Assembly: GCA_024516035.1 (NCBI GenBank)
Contig: CM044959.1
Coordinates: 27,306,605-27,370,604 of the forward strand
Direction: 5' to 3'
DNA from: Bactericera cockerelli
Taxonomy: Eukaryota; Arthropoda; Insecta; Hemiptera; Triozidae
Length of the DNA: 64,000 nucleotides
The notes under the pieces were generated by a model that saw nothing but the letters and a program-made list of their open reading frames with translations, made no database searches and was not told the DNA's origin. The first letter of the stretch is position 1; the number at the start of each line of letters is the position of its first letter. This document shows positions 30,776 to 42,639 of the stretch, in pieces. Both the position numbers and the translations under genes were made by a program.

Positions 30776-33700
30776 GAGAAAAATTAAATAATAATAATAG
30801 AAAAAATTACTGACCTCCTTGGGGAGGAAGGAAGGGCCTGTCTTTTTCTCTTTTTTAAGGTGACCTAGAACTGACTTAATTTATATTTCTGTCCCAACAT
30901 CTAAAATTCTGGCCTGAGGCTTCTATTCTTCCCCTTTCCACAAAGTTTGAAACATCCCGTCAGGTAAGCGGAGGTGAATGAGGTATCCTCCCCCTCCCCC
31001 GGTTGTTAAGGTCCAATTCCCAAGGAGGCAATAGGTACCTATGCCGCAGTGCACTCTCACGCAACCATTTATATAAAAGGAACATCAGAATGCGTACCTC
31101 AAACACACATTTAGACGTGCAAACTAATGTGTGCTGTCCCAGAGCAGGCTGGGGGAGCTTTTGGATGAGTTAGAATGAGAATTGAACCAAGGAAACTAAT
31201 AGCCGGGTCGAGATGCTATTACCAAGCCCAGGCTCATGTTGATTTACGGTCACGTGATCACTTTGGTCTGTGATTGGTGAAAATTAAGCACGCGACATTA
31301 AATCACATAAGCCGGGACCTTCTCGATCCGGCATTAGGGAAGGGAAAGATGGAACATAATAGGGCAAATTTAGTAAGGCGAGATTTAAATGTAGGGTCAT
31401 GGGTTCAATGTGAATTGTTTAAGTTTTAGTATTTCAACAAAGTACTGCAATAAGAGAATTATAAATCGTGCTATTACTAACAAGATCCTTCAATTGAGGT
31501 ATTTAAACGATTAATAATTTTCAGATAGGAAGGTACTAGCTAAACTCTAAACAATGTACACAGTAGGTCCAAAAACAATAGAGACGGATGTGAAAATTCC
31601 ATCAAGAATGTAATCAGGTGAGAAAGTAACAAAATATGTTTTGATTCACCGAAAATATAACAGTGGGACAGATGTTGTAGGAATGATGGGATAGGTAAAT
31701 ATACAAAGATAAATAATGTTTGTGCTAAAAAATTCAGCAGAATGAATCAGGTACAAAATGAAGTTATTAAAAAGGAGAAAGGTAAAGTGAGTGAAAAAGG
31801 ACATAAAATAAAGCTAGGGCATGATAAGGTGTAAATATTAAAAAAAAGTTGAAGTTACTGCCACATGATAGGTCCAATTAATGCCGACACCAAGTAGGTT
31901 TGGGAAAAAGCAAAGTAAAAGAAGAAGGAGAAGATGATAATTCATGTATCAAAAGCTTTAACTTCCATAAACAAAAACTGTAAATTCCTCAATCTTCCCA
32001 CACACGTCTCTTCACTGTTGATTTACCAAATTGTATCACTGGAAATCATGAATGGAAAGAGGGCTTCACTCTCGAGACAGATAACTCAAATGTCTCTTGT
32101 TCATTGATTTCCTGGGGAAAAAGAAAGTTCACTTGACGAAGCTGTACGTAGCTGTCTCTCCCTCTACCTGGTCTGTAGGCTAAGTTCTGGAAGCGTGGGC
32201 TAGATTGGGCTTGGATACAGAGGTAGGTACAGTAGAGGTGGCTCGAGAGATTCTTATCTTTAATTATTATAATTTTAATTGAAGTGTCTTTAATTACTAT
32301 AATTTTAATTAAAATAATTTGAATAAAGTTTGGAATACCAACTCTTTTCAATTTAATGCTCATTATTATTTATTTTATTACCTAATGTAAAAGTGTTGAA
32401 CTTTTTCCACTGCTTTTCTAGTAAATAAATAAATATAAAAGCCTATCGTTCACCGATAATTAAAAGGACGGTAAATTTAAAATCAGGAGTTTGTTGTGAG
32501 AGTTCAGCTCACACCAAAAACTTAATAATGAGAGAAAGATACATGATATACATTATATTAGGTTTTATATTCATGGTATCTTATTAGGCCCTTATGGGTC
32601 TTTGATTTTACAAAAAGGCAGTTAAAAATTGAAGAGCCTTTTAATTATAAATAATTTATGATATTTTTCAGTTAAAATACAACACCTGAGTACAAACTTT
32701 CAAGTTATTATGTATCTCTTTCTACTAAGACTAAGGAAAAGAGTATTTTTCGAAATTCAGGAAATGAGTCATAATAAGTATTATTTTCGGCGCAATTAAT
32801 TGATCTGTCTGGACAACATATCAAAATTTCATTTATCTAACTTTTTTTTTTAATTTAGACTTTTTTTTATTTAAAATTAATTATTTTAGAAAATGGAAAA
32901 TAAACTTATTGTACATAAACTGATTGAAACGCCTAATGCAACATTAAATTTTGAGACTACCTACCTACTTTATAAAGTTTTTTTTACAATTGCATCTCAC
33001 GAGCCACACACCTGGTAACTAGGCTTTTTCCAGCATATTTCAAATCATATAGCCAGGAAATTGTGTGTACGTCGCGGTGATAGAAGAAAGGGGGGGAGAG
33101 GGGAGGAAGAGCAACAGCTGTATTGATTGAGTCGTCCTAGCCTAGACCTGACTATCCCGATGGGCTATTACCTGCCCCCGCCCCGCCCCGCGTTACCGTA
33201 AATACTGTAAATGGAAGCGCATGGAGAGGTGAATACAAATTAGGTCCGGGACTTTTCTCAATAGGTCAGCGCACTACCTGGCTGCTTCGTTTTCTTGTCT
33301 GCAGCTTCCTTCCCAGCGCTTTCCAAGTCAACATTCCCTTATCCTACATCTCCGTACTTCTCGTATAGACGAGCGTATTTGTTACCCGGGGTCCAAGGTT
33401 CAAATCCAAAATTAAAGAAATTTACGGTCTATACATTGACAGGATCAAAATGGTACGTGTAAAGCAGTAATTACCTCAATTAACGATGTTCAATGCACAT
33501 TGCATAACCGAGATAATTTCACGGCGCGCATAGAATTTTTTGCCGTTTTCCACCATTTCTGTATAATTTCCAGAATGATAAACAAATCCCAACGCGAACA
33601 TTTATTAATATCGAAAAGATTACTACACGAAGAAACTGCTATTTATATGTTTGAGATTGAGTTTAAAGCAAAAGTTTAAATCTAGACAGATTCTCTTATT

Positions 33701-33853
33701 CAATTGGTAAATCTTTTCATCGTCAATCGCGTCCACCGCTTTGATGCAAAAATAATCATTTGCCCATCTTTGTTCATTGCCGTGAAATTGTAGATCAGTA
33801 TATTAAATTAGCAACCCCACCAACTTTCCACTTACCATGTAAAACATACATAG
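30776..33853. other. About 3 kb without a recognised gene
   Basis: AT-rich with scattered low-complexity runs. The minus-strand frame at 32046-32363 has a less biased C-terminal half (PRFQNLAYRPGRGRDSY), but I could not place splice sites with confidence. A GC-rich patch lies at 33165-33195. No repeat family was recognised. Confidence 0.4.
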
Positions 33854-33855
33854 TA

Positions 33856-34407
33856 CAGTAGAAATCGTTTATAACGAACTTCAAGGGACCGGACAGATTT
33901 GTTCCTTATAGCCGATTTTCACTATAACCGATATATCGGCTATAAGGAACAAGTTCACTATATCCGATATGTATCGCTTATAGAGAACAATGTACGTTAT
34001 AAGGGAACTTCGTAAGACATGAAAAATGTACAATTATGTATGAATGTAGGTACATTCATAATCCACTAATTCAAAATCTGAAACAATACTAACTTTAAAG
34101 TTCCTAAAAAAAATGATCAATATTAGACAGGTCACTTCATCTACTCCTTGACAAAAATCTGCATAACTAAACATGTTTTCTGTTTTACTCACAGAGCATC
34201 AAAATGAATTTTGTACGTTATAACCGATAGAAAGTAGCCACGGGACTTGAGAATTTGTTCGCTAAAGCCGATATTGTTCCTAATAGCCGATGTTTGTTAT
34301 AAACGATACCAATGTTAATTTTCCATAAGTCTCCAAGGGACCGGAGATTTTGTTTGCTATAGCCGATTGTTCGTTATAAACGGTGTCGTTATAAACGATT
34401 TCTACTG
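33856..34407. mobile_element. pogo/Tigger-type MITE with TA target sites
   Basis: TA flanks both ends (33854-33855 and 34408-34409), with identical 22-bp terminal inverted repeats beginning CAGTAGAAATCGTTTATAAC. The interior repeats variants of GTTATAAACGAT, TATAGCCGAT and AGGGACCGGA. A TA duplication with CAGT ends fits the Tc1/mariner superfamily, pogo/Tigger branch. No ORF is present. Confidence 0.85.
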
Positions 34408-34474
34408 TATATTATTTTTTAACAAATTAACGGGTTTATGATAAAATCAAAAGATCATGAGTAAACTCCGTTAA

Positions 34475-35095
34475 TCTATATCTATAAAAGAAAGCTGTCT
34501 GTATGTATGTGTGTGTGTGTGTATGTATGTATGTTCTTTATACAAATCCACACCGTTTGACCGAGAAACCTGAAATTTTGCACATAGGTCCGCTTGGATC
34601 AGGAAATTCTTCTAGGCTAGATTATATCTCCCTGAGGTTAAGCTACAATGAGTAAGGATAAAAAATAGATGGGTGACGCAAAAAAAATGCACGTTTTTTG
34701 ACATAAATGACATTTTTTCTCGAAATTTGTCGCGACGACCTATCAACTCAAAGCGAGAAAGTTTTAGGCAAGGGCTTGAGTTTTCAATTGACATATCGAT
34801 CGCGAATTTCTGATGAGCCGTTCTTGAGCTACGCCGGGTAAGGTAAAAAAATGGATGGGTAACATGTAAAATATTCACGTTTTTTGACCTAAATGACATT
34901 TTTTCTCGAAATTTGAAGTGACGACCTATCAACTCAGAGCGAGAAAGTTTTAGGCAAGGGTTTAGGCTTTCATTTGACATATTGATCGCGAAATTCTGAT
35001 GAGCCATTCTTGAGCTACGCCGGGGAAGGCCAGAAAATAGATGGGCGACAAAAAATATTCAGGTTTTTTTTCAAACCTAAATGACATTTTGTGTG

Positions 35096-35135
<40 letters not shown>

Positions 35136-35540
35136 TGTGTGTGTGTGTGGTGTGTGTGTGGTGTGTGTGTGTGTATGGTGTGTGTGTGGTGTGTGTGTGG
35201 TGTGTGTGTGTGTGTGTGTGGTGTGTGTGGTGGTGTGTGTGTGTGGGTGTGTGTGTGTGTGGTGTGTGTGTGTGGTGTGTGTGTGTGGTGTGTGTGTGGT
35301 GTGTGTGTGTGTGGTGTGTGTGTGTGTGTGTGTGTGGTGTGTGGTGTGTGTGTGTGGTGTGTGTGTGGTGTGTGTGTGTGGTGTGGTATGCGTGTGTGTG
35401 TGGTGTGTGCGTGTGTGCGTGTGTGTGCGTGTGTGTGGGTGTGTGTGGATGTGTGTATGTGGATGTGTGTGTGTGGGTGGGTGTGTGTGTGCGTTGTGTG
35501 TGTTTGATGGGCTGGCGAAGCGGCGGGTGTAACCCGCTAG
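34475..35540 (+). mobile_element. Non-autonomous Helitron with a GT array, copy 2
   Basis: It follows copy 1 (26295-27242) closely over the first 600 bp, including the roughly 190-bp internal tandem repeats, then carries a longer GT-rich array (about 35090-35500). The end is the same hairpin GCGGGTGTAACCCGC and CTAG (35537-35540). The flanks are A and T. The long CVCVCV and HTHTHT frames inside are translations of the microsatellite. Confidence 0.8.
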
Positions 35541-36216
35541 TTTTTATATAAAAAAACAACAACAACAACAAAAAGTAAACACTAGATACGCTTGTGGACT
35601 TTATTTGAAAAATCGTTAATTTTGCAAAAAATTATCGTTTTTTGAAAAGTTTTTTAATATTTTTCATACTAAAACGCCATTAGAAATTCTCAAAGTATTT
35701 CATTAATAATTATTTTCAGTAAGTAGGTAATGACGATAATATTATGAAAAACTCAATAGTGGGAGAACAATAAGATCTTCATCAAGTACAATAAATTTTA
35801 TTATTTTATTATAAACCGGTAAAAAGCTAAAAGAAGACACGAACAAAAAATTGCATTTAATTTAAAAAAAAAGTATAATGTGAACCTATTTTTTGTTGTA
35901 CCTAAATACATCTTATTCTATACTATGTTCTATCCTCCTCTTACAGCTTTATTCCTGTGCTCTCTCTCTTTCTCGTGAAAAAAAAAAATGTGGACCCCCT
36001 ACTGTAACCCATCCATTACTGCTTGGGGCGAATGCTTTGTTTGTATAAACGACCCTCCATTGAGAGAAAGAAAAATCCGGGAATTTTTTTCCTCTTTTTC
36101 ACTCGCCGCCCTCACAGTGACATACCCGGGCAAAATGAGACAATGTACGTGGTCATACCTGTCTTCTGGCAGGAGTGCACAAACCTTGTTCACAAGATAG
36201 TTTTCCTTCGACGGAG
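35541..36216. other. No gene recognised upstream of the candidate exon
   Basis: AT-rich to 35980, then a less biased stretch (35985-36216) that could be the 5' flank or 5' UTR of the exon that follows. This is based on position only. Confidence 0.35.
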
Positions 36217-36369
36217 ATGGATAGTTCTTTGATGGATGAAATTTTCCAAATACCTTCCTTGGAGAATGCGTTCAAAAAAGAAGATAATATCGAGATAAGT
36301 TCTTTCAAAATATACTACGCCGCAAATGAAGTTTTAAGCTATAATAATAATGATACTCTTAAGTGGAAG
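36217..36369 (+). CDS. Candidate first coding exon, gene unrecognised
   Basis: An ATG at 36217 in good context (GACGGAGATGG) opens 51 codons with balanced composition (MDSSLMDEIFQIP, then KKEDNIEISSFKIYYAAN). The frame ends at AAG followed by GTAACC (36370-36375), a plausible donor, in phase 0. The next confidently recognised plus-strand exon, at 52373, also begins in phase 0, so the two could belong to one gene with a roughly 16-kb intron. That link is my inference; no shared domain proves it. Confidence 0.4.
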
Positions 36370-36464
36370 GTAACCACCAGGCGAACTTAATGCTCAAAGC
36401 TATAGATAGTTTCTCAGAAAAATGTAACCAGGATGATGAAAAATCCAGAAGAGAACTAGTTATT

Positions 36465-36722
36465 TGTGTTATTATGTCGCAAATTTAGTGAGTAGCATCG
36501 ACATTACGAGAAATAATGCTAATGCATCATATTATTTCCAACCAACCATCAATGTCTAATCTCGAATTGCCGCCACTGGTCGTCGCCCACTCTAGAACTA
36601 CCCCAATGGACGAATCACGAGGCTAGGATAGACCCCAACGTTCAAATTACAGAACGGAAAAATCCCACACAGCCGGAATTCGAACCCGGGTCACCTGAAG
36701 TGCCATTCGAGTATGCTCCGCT
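36465..36722 (-). mobile_element. tRNA-derived SINE, family D
   Basis: A minus-strand copy of the family at 17407-17725. The head has GCGGAGCATACTCGAATGGC and GACCCGGGTTCGAATTCCGG (B box). The body ends in AATGTCGATGCTACTCACTA on the minus strand. Confidence 0.75.
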
Positions 36723-37550
36723 AGTGCTAGACCTACTTGATCTAAAGCAATCAAAAAGATATAGGAAATCATTTACATAAAATCCACCCGAATTAAATGT
36801 AGGATATAGACCCAGCCTTTCGAGTCCAAAGGAGAACCTTAACTTACTCTTAACATAATAATATCTGTAAAACCACTTATTGTCACCCATCATGAAGAAA
36901 CCACTGACCCAGGGCCACAACATGCTAAGTTTGAGTAGCCCTGAAAGCCACGACCTACTCTCTTTGGCTTGGTTGAGCTTTCGCAATTAAAAGTGAAAAA
37001 TGATGCAGCACCACCGCCAAAAAAATCTCTCGGTAACATTATCATTTTTTGTGAGTTCTTTTCATTCAAGGTGAGCATTATTACCTTTCCAGGTTTTATT
37101 TCAATTTTTTAGCAAGAGCTTTTACCGAACATTACCAGAGCTTACCGTATGCAGGAGGAAGCGAGGGGGCCGGCCTTTGCTTCAGTTTTTTAATGACGAC
37201 ATTAAACTTTTTCTCACTCATTGTCCCTGCTCAAGCAAAGTTGAAGTATGACATCAAGTTATAACGTTTTCACGCTTTAAAATCGAGCTTGACAGGGGAG
37301 ATTGTATTTCGACAGAAATTCACTTTTCAGTGAATATGAGCGAACATAAATAGTTGAGAAAAAATTAAATTAGATGGAATCTTTTGCTCGAACCCCTATT
37401 CTCATTATCATCGGACCAGGTTGTAGGGTTTAAGTTGAAACTGCGACCTAATAAGATCTATTGTGACTATTTGTGACCCTTCCTTATACTTAGGATACAA
37501 TGATATTATTTAATTTGCATCTAATTTATTGTCTTTGCTAAACATTAAGT
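36723..37550. other. No gene recognised
   Basis: The 114-codon minus-strand frame 36642-36986 overlaps the SINE head and has no independent support. The rest is AT-rich. Confidence 0.4.
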
Positions 37551-37660
37551 TCATTATATTTGTGTTAATCACTTTCGTGATATCACAAATACTCAAACTC
37601 GCTGTATTAAATCCACGCTGAATCCGTGGCTTGAACCACCGACCTCTAGATTACAGTCTT
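37551..37660 (-). mobile_element. SINE family A, truncated
   Basis: It has the family body and B box (GGTCGGTGGTTCAAGCCACG on minus), but the A-box side is lost after about TAGAGGTCGG. Confidence 0.7.
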
Positions 37661-37786
37661 GCTAATAATATCTTAATATATAAAATCCATTTACATTCAT
37701 AATCAACAGAACTGGGAAACAGTTGGACCAAATGAGTCCCAATTAGTCACAGTGTCCTTTTGGTATTTAGGTGCATACATACTAGG

Positions 37787-37846
37787 GATTTAAAAAAAAA
37801 TTAAATAGGACTCTGGCTTGAGTCCTATTTAATTTTTTTTTTTAAA
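37787..37846. repeat. Perfect short hairpin, AT-rich arms
   Basis: AATTAAATAGGACTC and GAGTCCTATTTAATT are exact reverse complements around TGGCTT, extended outward by A9 and T11 runs. It could form a stem of about 25 bp. No promoter or gene is adjacent. Confidence 0.8.
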
Positions 37847-39247
37847 TTGCAAAAAAACCTTTAGGGTTTTAGCTAGTACAATTATAATACTAGCAAAAAG
37901 TCGACCCATTCATCAGGAAAGAACGACTTAAGTTTTGATGATGGATTATTATAATAATTATTTTTCTGTATTCCACCACAAGTTTAGCTTCTAAATTTGA
38001 TTTTATAACTCCTATAATAAGGGGGAAGAAATTACGAAGAAGGAGGAGAGCGAGGAAGTTCGGAGTATAAATCGAAGAGGAAAAAGGGTGCAAGGAAGAA
38101 AACTGAACGGAAAGAGGAAGGGAAATCTCACATGAAAGAAAGCAATTTGAAGTCAAATAGATGAACGTTTTCATTTTTCGTATATAATAGCTAAAAGCTA
38201 AAACTTTCCCTCGACAGTCATTTTTCAAAAGAAAACTTTTTGGGACATAATTAAAAGTTAGATTAGAGTGGAAAGTTGTGCTGGGATAAATAATAGTCAC
38301 ATTATAGGAATATTGCTGGTGTACGCAGTACCAGCGAGGCACTAGAACTATTTCATGAAATATAAACACTCCGCAATTTATTACTATGGGGAGGATAGTC
38401 ATTTACGGCCGAATTATAAAACAGGATCAAAGATAAGATAAGACAGACTGTCCCTCATTCGGGCTATAGTGCTTGGTTGAAACTCTGACTTGAGGGAGGG
38501 TCTGGCTTAACATGTGTTTAAAGCTCGGCTTATATTTTTTTTTTTTTTTTGATAGAAGCATGGGAACTTTCTTCAAATTTCTATAATCCCCTCAAAGAGG
38601 TTTGGAGTTATTCGCCAGCATCGTTAGAAATACTAGCTAAAACCCATCACTTTGTCGCTCTTGAGGTTTTTGCCTGTGTCTGGCGTCTTCATGGGATTTT
38701 TTAAATTCTTGTTCGCACCTAAATATCAAAAAAGACTGTGCCAAATTGGTAGACACTTGGTTCAGCCATTTTGGAGTTCTGTTGAGTATTTTTTTTTAAC
38801 TGACATCTCAGTGATGCTTGCCAGGTGACACAGGCGACATTCAAACAATTTTTTTTTTTTTTTAATAATTTTTATACAGGTGGTGGTGGATAATTTTGTA
38901 AGATCCACGAATTGCTGAAATTAAGATATACGAGTATATTAAGAAATTAAGATAGACATTAATATTTTTGAGAGTGTCATTTGAATTGACCATCAGTGGA
39001 TGTTCTTTGCACTCGAGTTTTGCCCGGATCAAGGAGGCAAGCGCTTCGTCTATCAAACTATCCTTCAGCACTCACTCTCTCCCTTCTTTCTCTTTCTTGT
39101 TACTTGCTACGTCACTGTTTATTTTCTTCCGTGTTAGCACGACTCCTCCACCTCATGCTGTGTCATGAGCATCAGTACATAGGTAAAGTTCCAGTTGAGG
39201 ATAGCAGACACGAGAATCGAGTACCAAGGAAGCTCTGGAGGATAACT
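37847..39247. other. No gene recognised
   Basis: The 170-codon minus-strand frame at 37890-38402 covers a purine-rich patch (38020-38130) and lacks motifs. T-rich runs occur at 38528-38550 and 38850-38863. Nothing else is supportable. Confidence 0.4.
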
Positions 39248-39497
39248 AAATTTTTTTTAAGTGGGGTTTAACGTCGCTTTCAACTGCATGGTCCATATCA
39301 CGACGGGGTTTACCTCCATTCGCAGGAAACTACAACTGCACTCACATTGACTCACCCAGCCTGAGTGGGGCCGGGAAAAGCAGCGTCACGAATTAGAATT
39401 TGAATGTCACCCATCCAAGTCTCAACCTCGCTGGATGTCGCTTAACTTCGTGTTCTGAAGGGAACGGTGTATTCAACATGCCATCGACGCTGGCTGG
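39248..39497 (-). mobile_element. 5S rRNA-derived SINE (SINE3-like), full-length copy
   Basis: On the minus strand it begins with a 5S-like head: CCAGCGTCGATGGCATGTTG, AATACACCGTTCCCTTCAGA, ACACGAAGTTAAGCGACATC, GAGACTTGGATGGGTGAC. This follows the order and wording of 5S rRNA through its internal promoter. The family body follows (CCGGCCCCACTCAGGCTGGG, CGTCGTGATATGGACCATGC) and it ends in TTAAACCCCACTTAAAAA. It is the best example of the family here. Confidence 0.85.
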
Positions 39498-39836
39498 ATA
39501 ACTAACTTTGAATTCACTGCAGAACGGGAGAAAGCTAGAACGGATTAAAATTGTTGGTTTGGTATTTTTCAGGAAGGGCATCCATCAGCCGTTAAACATG
39601 TGCACAACCAACCAACCACCTGAACCATGAGGTTAAACAATGCCGACACCAAGTATTAGGATTGGGAAAAGGCAAAGTGAAATAAGAAGAAGAAGTTGAT
39701 TTTTATTTTCTGTCTTGATCCAACAACATGAATTTCTAGACGTCTTAAAATATAAATAATAATAAATGTGTTTCTTTGTGTTATTATATCGCCATTTTAG
39801 TGGGTTGCACAGAATTATAGGATTTTACCATATATC
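39498..39836. other. No gene recognised
   Basis: AT-rich sequence between two SINEs. Confidence 0.4.
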
Positions 39837-39945
39837 TTTATTATCCTGATATCTTATTTTTGCCTATAATTCTGCCATTGGTTGCTGATCACATTAAAGC
39901 AGCTACTCATTTTTCCTCACGAGGTATGAGTGGAAGAGTCTTCTT
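39837..39945 (-). mobile_element. SINE family G, 3' part only
   Basis: The minus strand reads CTCTTCCACTCATACCTCGT then GAGGAAAAATGAGTAGCTGC, matching the family G body near 17.85, 52.03 and 53.13 kb. The tRNA-like head is missing; a CT/T-rich tract (39943-39980) sits in its place. Confidence 0.55.
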
Positions 39946-40591
39946 CTTTTTTTTTCTTTTTTTTTTCTTTCTTCTTCTTCCGACAATTTTTATGTACTTT
40001 CATTGACTTTTCACTGCCTTCTCTTCACAGAGAAGGAAATCAAAAATAGTCTATGAGCCCGTCATCATGTCCTAAGCCAATGACGCAGTAACCTATATTT
40101 ACAGGGAGACCCACGCGTGGAGATACATGACAAGGAAAACAGAGGAAGAGAGAAGAGAAGGAAATAGGACAAGAGTACGTACAATTGTACATACACTTTG
40201 AACATGAATGTAGAAGGCAAAAAAAGTATTCCCACGTATGTAGTACATGTATTTGTATACGAGTATTACATAAATGTTGCCTACTTAATGGAAATTTCTT
40301 TTCTAAAAAACTATTTCCAAACCAGAAATAGTATGTATCCTGAATGAAACATTAGGGGTTTAAAATTCCACATTAAAGCTCATTCTGCTACAATGAAAAT
40401 TTATTGGCTAAAAATCCCAAAAAAGTTTAAAACTTTCAGGTCCTTAGTTGGCCGAAACGACAGGAAAAAACTCAATCCAGTGAGTTCTTATAACCTCTCT
40501 CGTTGTACCATCAGAGACATCTCTCTAAAATCTAGAAGTGACCTCCACAACTAGATCAAAGCACCTGGGTACCTCATACAGACGTACATAC
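39946..40591. other. No gene recognised
   Basis: A T/CT-rich run at 39946-39980, then AT-rich unique DNA. Confidence 0.4.
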
Positions 40592-40661
40592 CCTTCTCCT
40601 CCCTGCTCCGCTATCGTGTAAGCTATTCCTTTGACCGGGTCACATCCTTCCATTGTTCCGT
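40592..40661 (-). CDS. Candidate 70-bp internal exon, gene unrecognised
   Basis: On the minus strand, TGTTATTACAG precedes 40661 and GTATGTAC follows 40592, both consensus sites. Between them one frame stays open (GTMEGCDPVKGIAYTIAEQG) and even continues past the donor for 20 codons. In frame 0 it would instead read 12 codons and stop at TAG. Composition is far less AT-biased than the flanks. No family was recognised. It could belong to the same minus-strand gene as the exons near 46.7 and 22.8 kb, but phases do not link it directly to the 46.7-kb exon. Confidence 0.35.
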
Positions 40662-41136
40662 CTGTAATAACACAAAATGAAGGCAATCCTCTCTCTCTCA
40701 TCTAAACCTTATCATGAAAAGGATTCCATTTGACATTATTATTAAAAGGATGCTCAAGTTAAATCGGGACAATGAAGAGAAACCAGGGAAGCCTGAATGC
40801 ACCCGTGGATAATTTATTATTTTCTCATTCATTTCAACAGTGTTTAATAAGAAACCTTTAAGCTGGTTCACTCTACCTCCACTGAGTCCGAGTGCAATAT
40901 TTTGTTTTCAAACATTTTGTATCGAATTTTGAGTGGTAAGATAAAACCAGTAAGACTGAGTGAGCTTCATGCGGTTAACTGGGACGATTCCCCATAAGAG
41001 TGGGTAAAACTCCGTATTAATTACTAATTCCTGACGTAAAAACCATACTCTCAATTACTGAATCATCATCCTAGTCGATATAATTGTCGACAATATCATC
41101 AGATAATTAATATCATTCCGAAGATAATAATAATTT
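40662..41136. other. No gene recognised
   Basis: Unique AT-rich DNA. Confidence 0.4.
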
Positions 41137-41335
41137 CGCCTTATTTATATGTACTGCCCGATTAGGACTATTAAAGTCCCATTATTCCAGCAGTAAGCCC
41201 AAGACGTATTTTTATGTGGTAAAAATTCCAAATGGGAGGATAACTTGTCATGTCCCGGCTGGGTTTCGAACCCGCGACCTCTGAAATCACTAGATTCACA
41301 GAGTACCCTTTACCACTGAGCTACCGGGACAGACT
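41137..41335 (-). mobile_element. tRNA-derived SINE, family E, best copy
   Basis: On the minus strand: GTCCCGGTAGCTCAGTGGTA (A box), GAGGTCGCGGGTTCGAAACC (B box), CAGCCGGGACATGACAAGTT, then a body complementary to TGTACTGCCCGATTAGGACT. The GTCCCGG and CCGGGAC matches flanking the head look like an old acceptor stem. Confidence 0.82.
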
Positions 41336-41572
41336 TTAGAACAAAACAGATAATAGAACAAAACTTTGACACTTTACCTATAGAAGTAAATTTTTGCATG
41401 AAGAGCTCTCTGTTTTTTAGATGTGTATACCTAATGAAAAAGGGTCTCTTCATACTTCAAGTAGGACGTCAGTCATGGGCTAACTGAGAATTAGGAAGTA
41501 AAGAACCATTTAGCCTTCAGATTTTTCCAAATGGTACCCGCCGTTAGTTAATTTTTTTTCACAGAATTCTTT

Positions 41573-41826
41573 ATTTCAAAGGCATGTGATACAGCAGCTA
41601 ATATAGACGCTTGTGGTCTGTGATGTAGGTTGCACATTCCATAGTGCCTCCCCTCTAATGGGCGAGAAGTGACACAATACTTCCTATTTAGGTGCTGGGT
41701 CAACACGAGGGCGCAGAAGTATACCTTACATCACAACTGGAACCATTTTTTTGTCGGCTCTTGGTTTTGAACCCGGGAACATCCGCGTGGCAATCGAGTA
41801 TCTTAACACTGAGCTAATCGTGCGCT
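41573..41826 (-). mobile_element. tRNA-derived SINE, family C
   Basis: Same body and head as at 5968-6238 and 20651-20957. The head reads GCGCACGATTAGCTCAGTGT on the minus strand and keeps the GCCTCCCCTCTAATGGGCGA segment. Confidence 0.8.
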
Positions 41827-42059
41827 CAATTTTGTAAAATTTCAAAACCAGTCTGAAAATCAAAGTGTATGGTTGACTCTTGACGCAGCTCGCAATTTTA
41901 TTTAGGCTGCGATGTTCCTGTCAAAACAATACCGACATGCACACAATACAATACAATGCGATGCGAGACACTTCGACAACAAAGACTTTAATAGGAAGAG
42001 GAAAGTAGTGAGGATGGAAGCAAAAAGAAGAGTAAGTGGAGTGGGATGTAAAAGGTAGG

Positions 42060-42500
42060 AAGTGAATAAATGTACAGGGGGGGAGAGAGAGACAGAGTGA
42101 GGGAGGGAGAGAGGAGGGAGGGAGGGAGGGAGGGAGAGAGAGAAAGAGAGAGACAGACAGAGTGAGAGAGAAGAGAAAAAGCAGAAAGTAGGAAATGGAA
42201 TGGAATAACACAGGACAGGAGAGAATGAAACGATACATGAGGGAAAAGAGAAGGAACAGAAGAGAAAGGTAGGGAAGAGAAGATAAAGAAGAGAATAAAC
42301 GGAATGGATGAGAAAAGGTAGGAGAGAGAAGATAAAGAAGAGAAGGCAAAGGTAGGGAATAGAATAGACGGAACGGTAGAGGAAAGGTAGAGGAAAGAAG
42401 TAACGGAAAAGGAAGATAGCAAAGAGAAGAGGAAGTAACAGAAGAAGAAGGGAGGGAAGAGAAGATAGCGAAGAGGACGCAGGAGCGGAAGAGAGAGCTT
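42060..42500. repeat. Purine-rich (GA/GGGA) low-complexity tract
   Basis: The plus strand is almost all A and G, with GGGAGGGAGGGAGGGAGGGA at about 42117-42136. The two minus-strand frames of nearly 200 codons (41921-42554) are Ser/Leu/Phe/Pro-rich translations of this tract. I do not call them genes. Confidence 0.85.
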
Positions 42501-42639
42501 TTGTCTAAACAACAATGACGGGAAAGCATTTAGCTTTATTAAAAGCGAAGGCAAAGCAAAGGCTCACACAAAATGAAATGATGAATGTATCTCTCACTCC
42601 CTCTCTCATCTCTTTGTATTGGCAAACGACTTGTCATTC

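Noticed and set aside
35041..35571. Cys/Val-rich and His/Thr-rich ORFs on both strands
   Set aside because: They translate the GT microsatellite inside a Helitron.
39400..39497. Functional 5S rRNA gene
   Set aside because: Too diverged from 5S rRNA, lacks the 3' part, and is fused to a repeat body present in other copies.
41921..42554. Two minus-strand ORFs of about 200 codons, Ser/Leu/Phe/Pro-rich
   Set aside because: They are antisense of a purine-rich low-complexity tract, with no domain, no splice context and overlapping frames.
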